64,000 nucleotides of DNA from an uncultured Desulfobacteraceae bacterium. Its GTDB lineage: Bacteria > Desulfobacterota > Desulfobacteria > Desulfobacterales > UBA5852. The DNA lies in the NCBI GenBank assembly GCA_913060875.1, contig CAJXSL010000003.1:397045-461044 (forward strand), given 5' to 3'. Shown in pieces: positions 63,313-64,000 of this stretch. A program made the position numbers and the translations under genes. Under the pieces are notes generated by a model. That model searched no databases and was not told the DNA's origin. It saw nothing but the letters and a program-made list of their open reading frames with translations. Every line of letters begins with the position of its first letter. Positions within the stretch are counted from its first letter, which is position 1.

Positions 63313-64000
63313 ATGCCAAAAGTTCTCATTACGCCGGCCGACTACGACAGTGTGCGCACGGCCGTGGAGCGTGTTTTTGAATGCTTTCCCCTGCCATTGG
63401 CGGGCAAGACGGTTTGCATCAAGCCCAACGTGCTGCGGGCTTCCCAAGCCCACGAGGGGATCGTGACCCACCCGGCCGTTCTCCGGGCGGTGGTGGAAAA
63501 GGTCAAATCGCTGAAGCCGGCGGATGTTGTCGTGGGGGACAACCCGGGGCTTTTCAGCTACGGGGCCAATGAGGAGAGCTTCTGGCAGACGGGGCTGATG
63601 GAGGCCGCCCGGGGCTGTTACCGCAATATCGGCAACGATGCCGTACGGGTAGCCTTTCCAGCGGAATTTATGCCCAGCGTCAGTATTTCCCGGGCCATCC
63701 ATGAAGCGGATATCGTGATCAGTCTGCCCAAGTTCAAGACCCATGGCCTGACGGTGATGACCGGCGCCATCAAGAACAGCTACGGTTATCTGCCGGGCGC
63801 CCAGAAAGCCCTGTTGCACCGCATCGCCGGCAGCCCCGAGCGGTTCCACGATCTGGTGGTGGAGGTGTTCAAGCTGCGTGTGCCGGACCTGTTCATCATG
63901 GATGCGGTGGTGGGCATGGAGGGCAACGGCCCGGCCTCGCCGGATCTGAGGGATATCGGCCTGATCCTGGCCGCCGACAATGCCGTGGCCCTGGATGCGG
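63313..64000 (+). CDS. DUF362 family protein (cut off at the window end)
   Basis: First 229 residues; runs off the right edge. 'MPKVLITPADYDSVRTAVERVFECFPLPLAGKTVCIKPNVLRASQAHEGIVTHPAVLRAVVEKVKSL' and 'VVVGDNPGLFSYGANEESFWQTGLM', then 'ADIVISLPKFKTHGLTVMTGAIKNSYGYLPGAQKALLHRIAG' are the DUF362 hallmarks (KPN, GDNP, LPKFKTH...KN). No ferredoxin domain in the visible part, unlike the copy at 53510; it may follow beyond the window. Start ATG has only a distant AAAGGG; the MITE-like element supplies the promoter-proximal sequence. Confidence 0.88.
   Translation, partial: MPKVLITPADYDSVRTAVERVFECFPLPLAGKTVCIKPNVLRASQAHEGIVTHPAVLRAVVEKVKSLKPADVVVGDNPGLFSYGANEESFWQTGLMEAARGCYRNIGNDAVRVAFPAEFMPSVSISRAIHEADIVISLPKFKTHGLTVMTGAIKNSYGYLPGAQKALLHRIAGSPERFHDLVVEVFKLRVPDLFIMDAVVGMEGNGPASPDLRDIGLILAADNAVALDA

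Noticed and set aside
63159-63380. 73-residue frame through the second MITE-like copy
   Set aside because: Lies within the repeat element and overlaps the DUF362 start out of frame; not supported as a gene.

Overview
The window is GC-rich (about 60%) chromosomal DNA and looks like a sulfate-reducing Desulfobacterota, most likely of the Desulfosarcina/Desulfobacteraceae type. This rests on an archaeal-type iron-sulfur glutamate synthase, two DUF362 proteins (one with ferredoxin domains), many Slp/LEA/AsmA-type envelope proteins and abundant signalling fusions. It is an inference from gene content; no rRNA or other phylogenetic marker is present. No tRNA, rRNA, CRISPR array, phage or IS transposase was seen.

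Layout. 1-2 kb: a phosphodiesterase-like protein, an Slp lipoprotein and an HU/IHF protein. 2.2-8.1 kb (minus): glnD-amtB-glnK-glnA. 8.4-12.4 kb (minus): a second glnK-amtB pair followed by a beta-keto acid cleavage enzyme and a class III aminotransferase. 12.7-17.0 kb (minus): M48 protease and glnE. 17.6-22.7 kb (plus): three-gene glutamate synthase. 22.9-28.9 kb: carA, carB, purF. 28.9-30.8 kb: cyclic-nucleotide-binding protein, radical SAM protein and a small HTH/zinc-ribbon protein. 30.8-35.6 kb: five shikimate-pathway genes (aroK plus; aroD, aroE, DAHP synthase, aroB minus). 35.7-38.2 kb: a Ser/Thr kinase with a cyclic-nucleotide domain and a PP2C phosphatase with a PilZ-like tail. 38.3-43.8 kb: YchF-like protein, LEA-type lipoprotein, AsmA protein and three unknown membrane or small proteins. 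44.3-48.7 kb: MacA/MacB-like export system. 48.7-64 kb: mixed accessory genes (MsrAB, rRNA methyltransferase, PAS, DUF362, EcsC, nitroreductase/HxlR, lipocalin, Nudix, acyltransferase, GNAT) with several small dispersed repeats.

How it fits together. The first 23 kb holds almost the whole nitrogen-assimilation circuit: ammonium import (two Amt), the PII sensors, the uridylyltransferase GlnD, the adenylyltransferase GlnE, glutamine synthetase with its adenylylatable tyrosine, and a glutamate synthase. Carbamoyl-phosphate synthase and PurF, both glutamine users, follow. Three of its transcription units (glnD, second glnK, glutamate synthase) carry a sigma-54 -24/-12 promoter with two AT-rich ACA-N4-TGT dyads 30-32 bp apart, about 100-150 bp upstream. 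That is the geometry of an NtrC enhancer but with a different half-site.

A second notable find is a 25-codon leader peptide, too short for routine gene calling, upstream of DAHP synthase. It has ten Tyr/Phe codons within eleven consecutive positions, a sigma-70 promoter in front and two tandem terminators behind, with complementary segments that can form alternative structures: an apparent Tyr/Phe attenuator of aromatic amino-acid synthesis.

A third group is small repeats: a pair of 142-bp MITE-like elements with covarying terminal inverted repeats (62.6 and 63.1 kb), a 101-bp inverted-repeat element inside the ABC exporter operon (47.4 kb), and two shorter dispersed repeat families.
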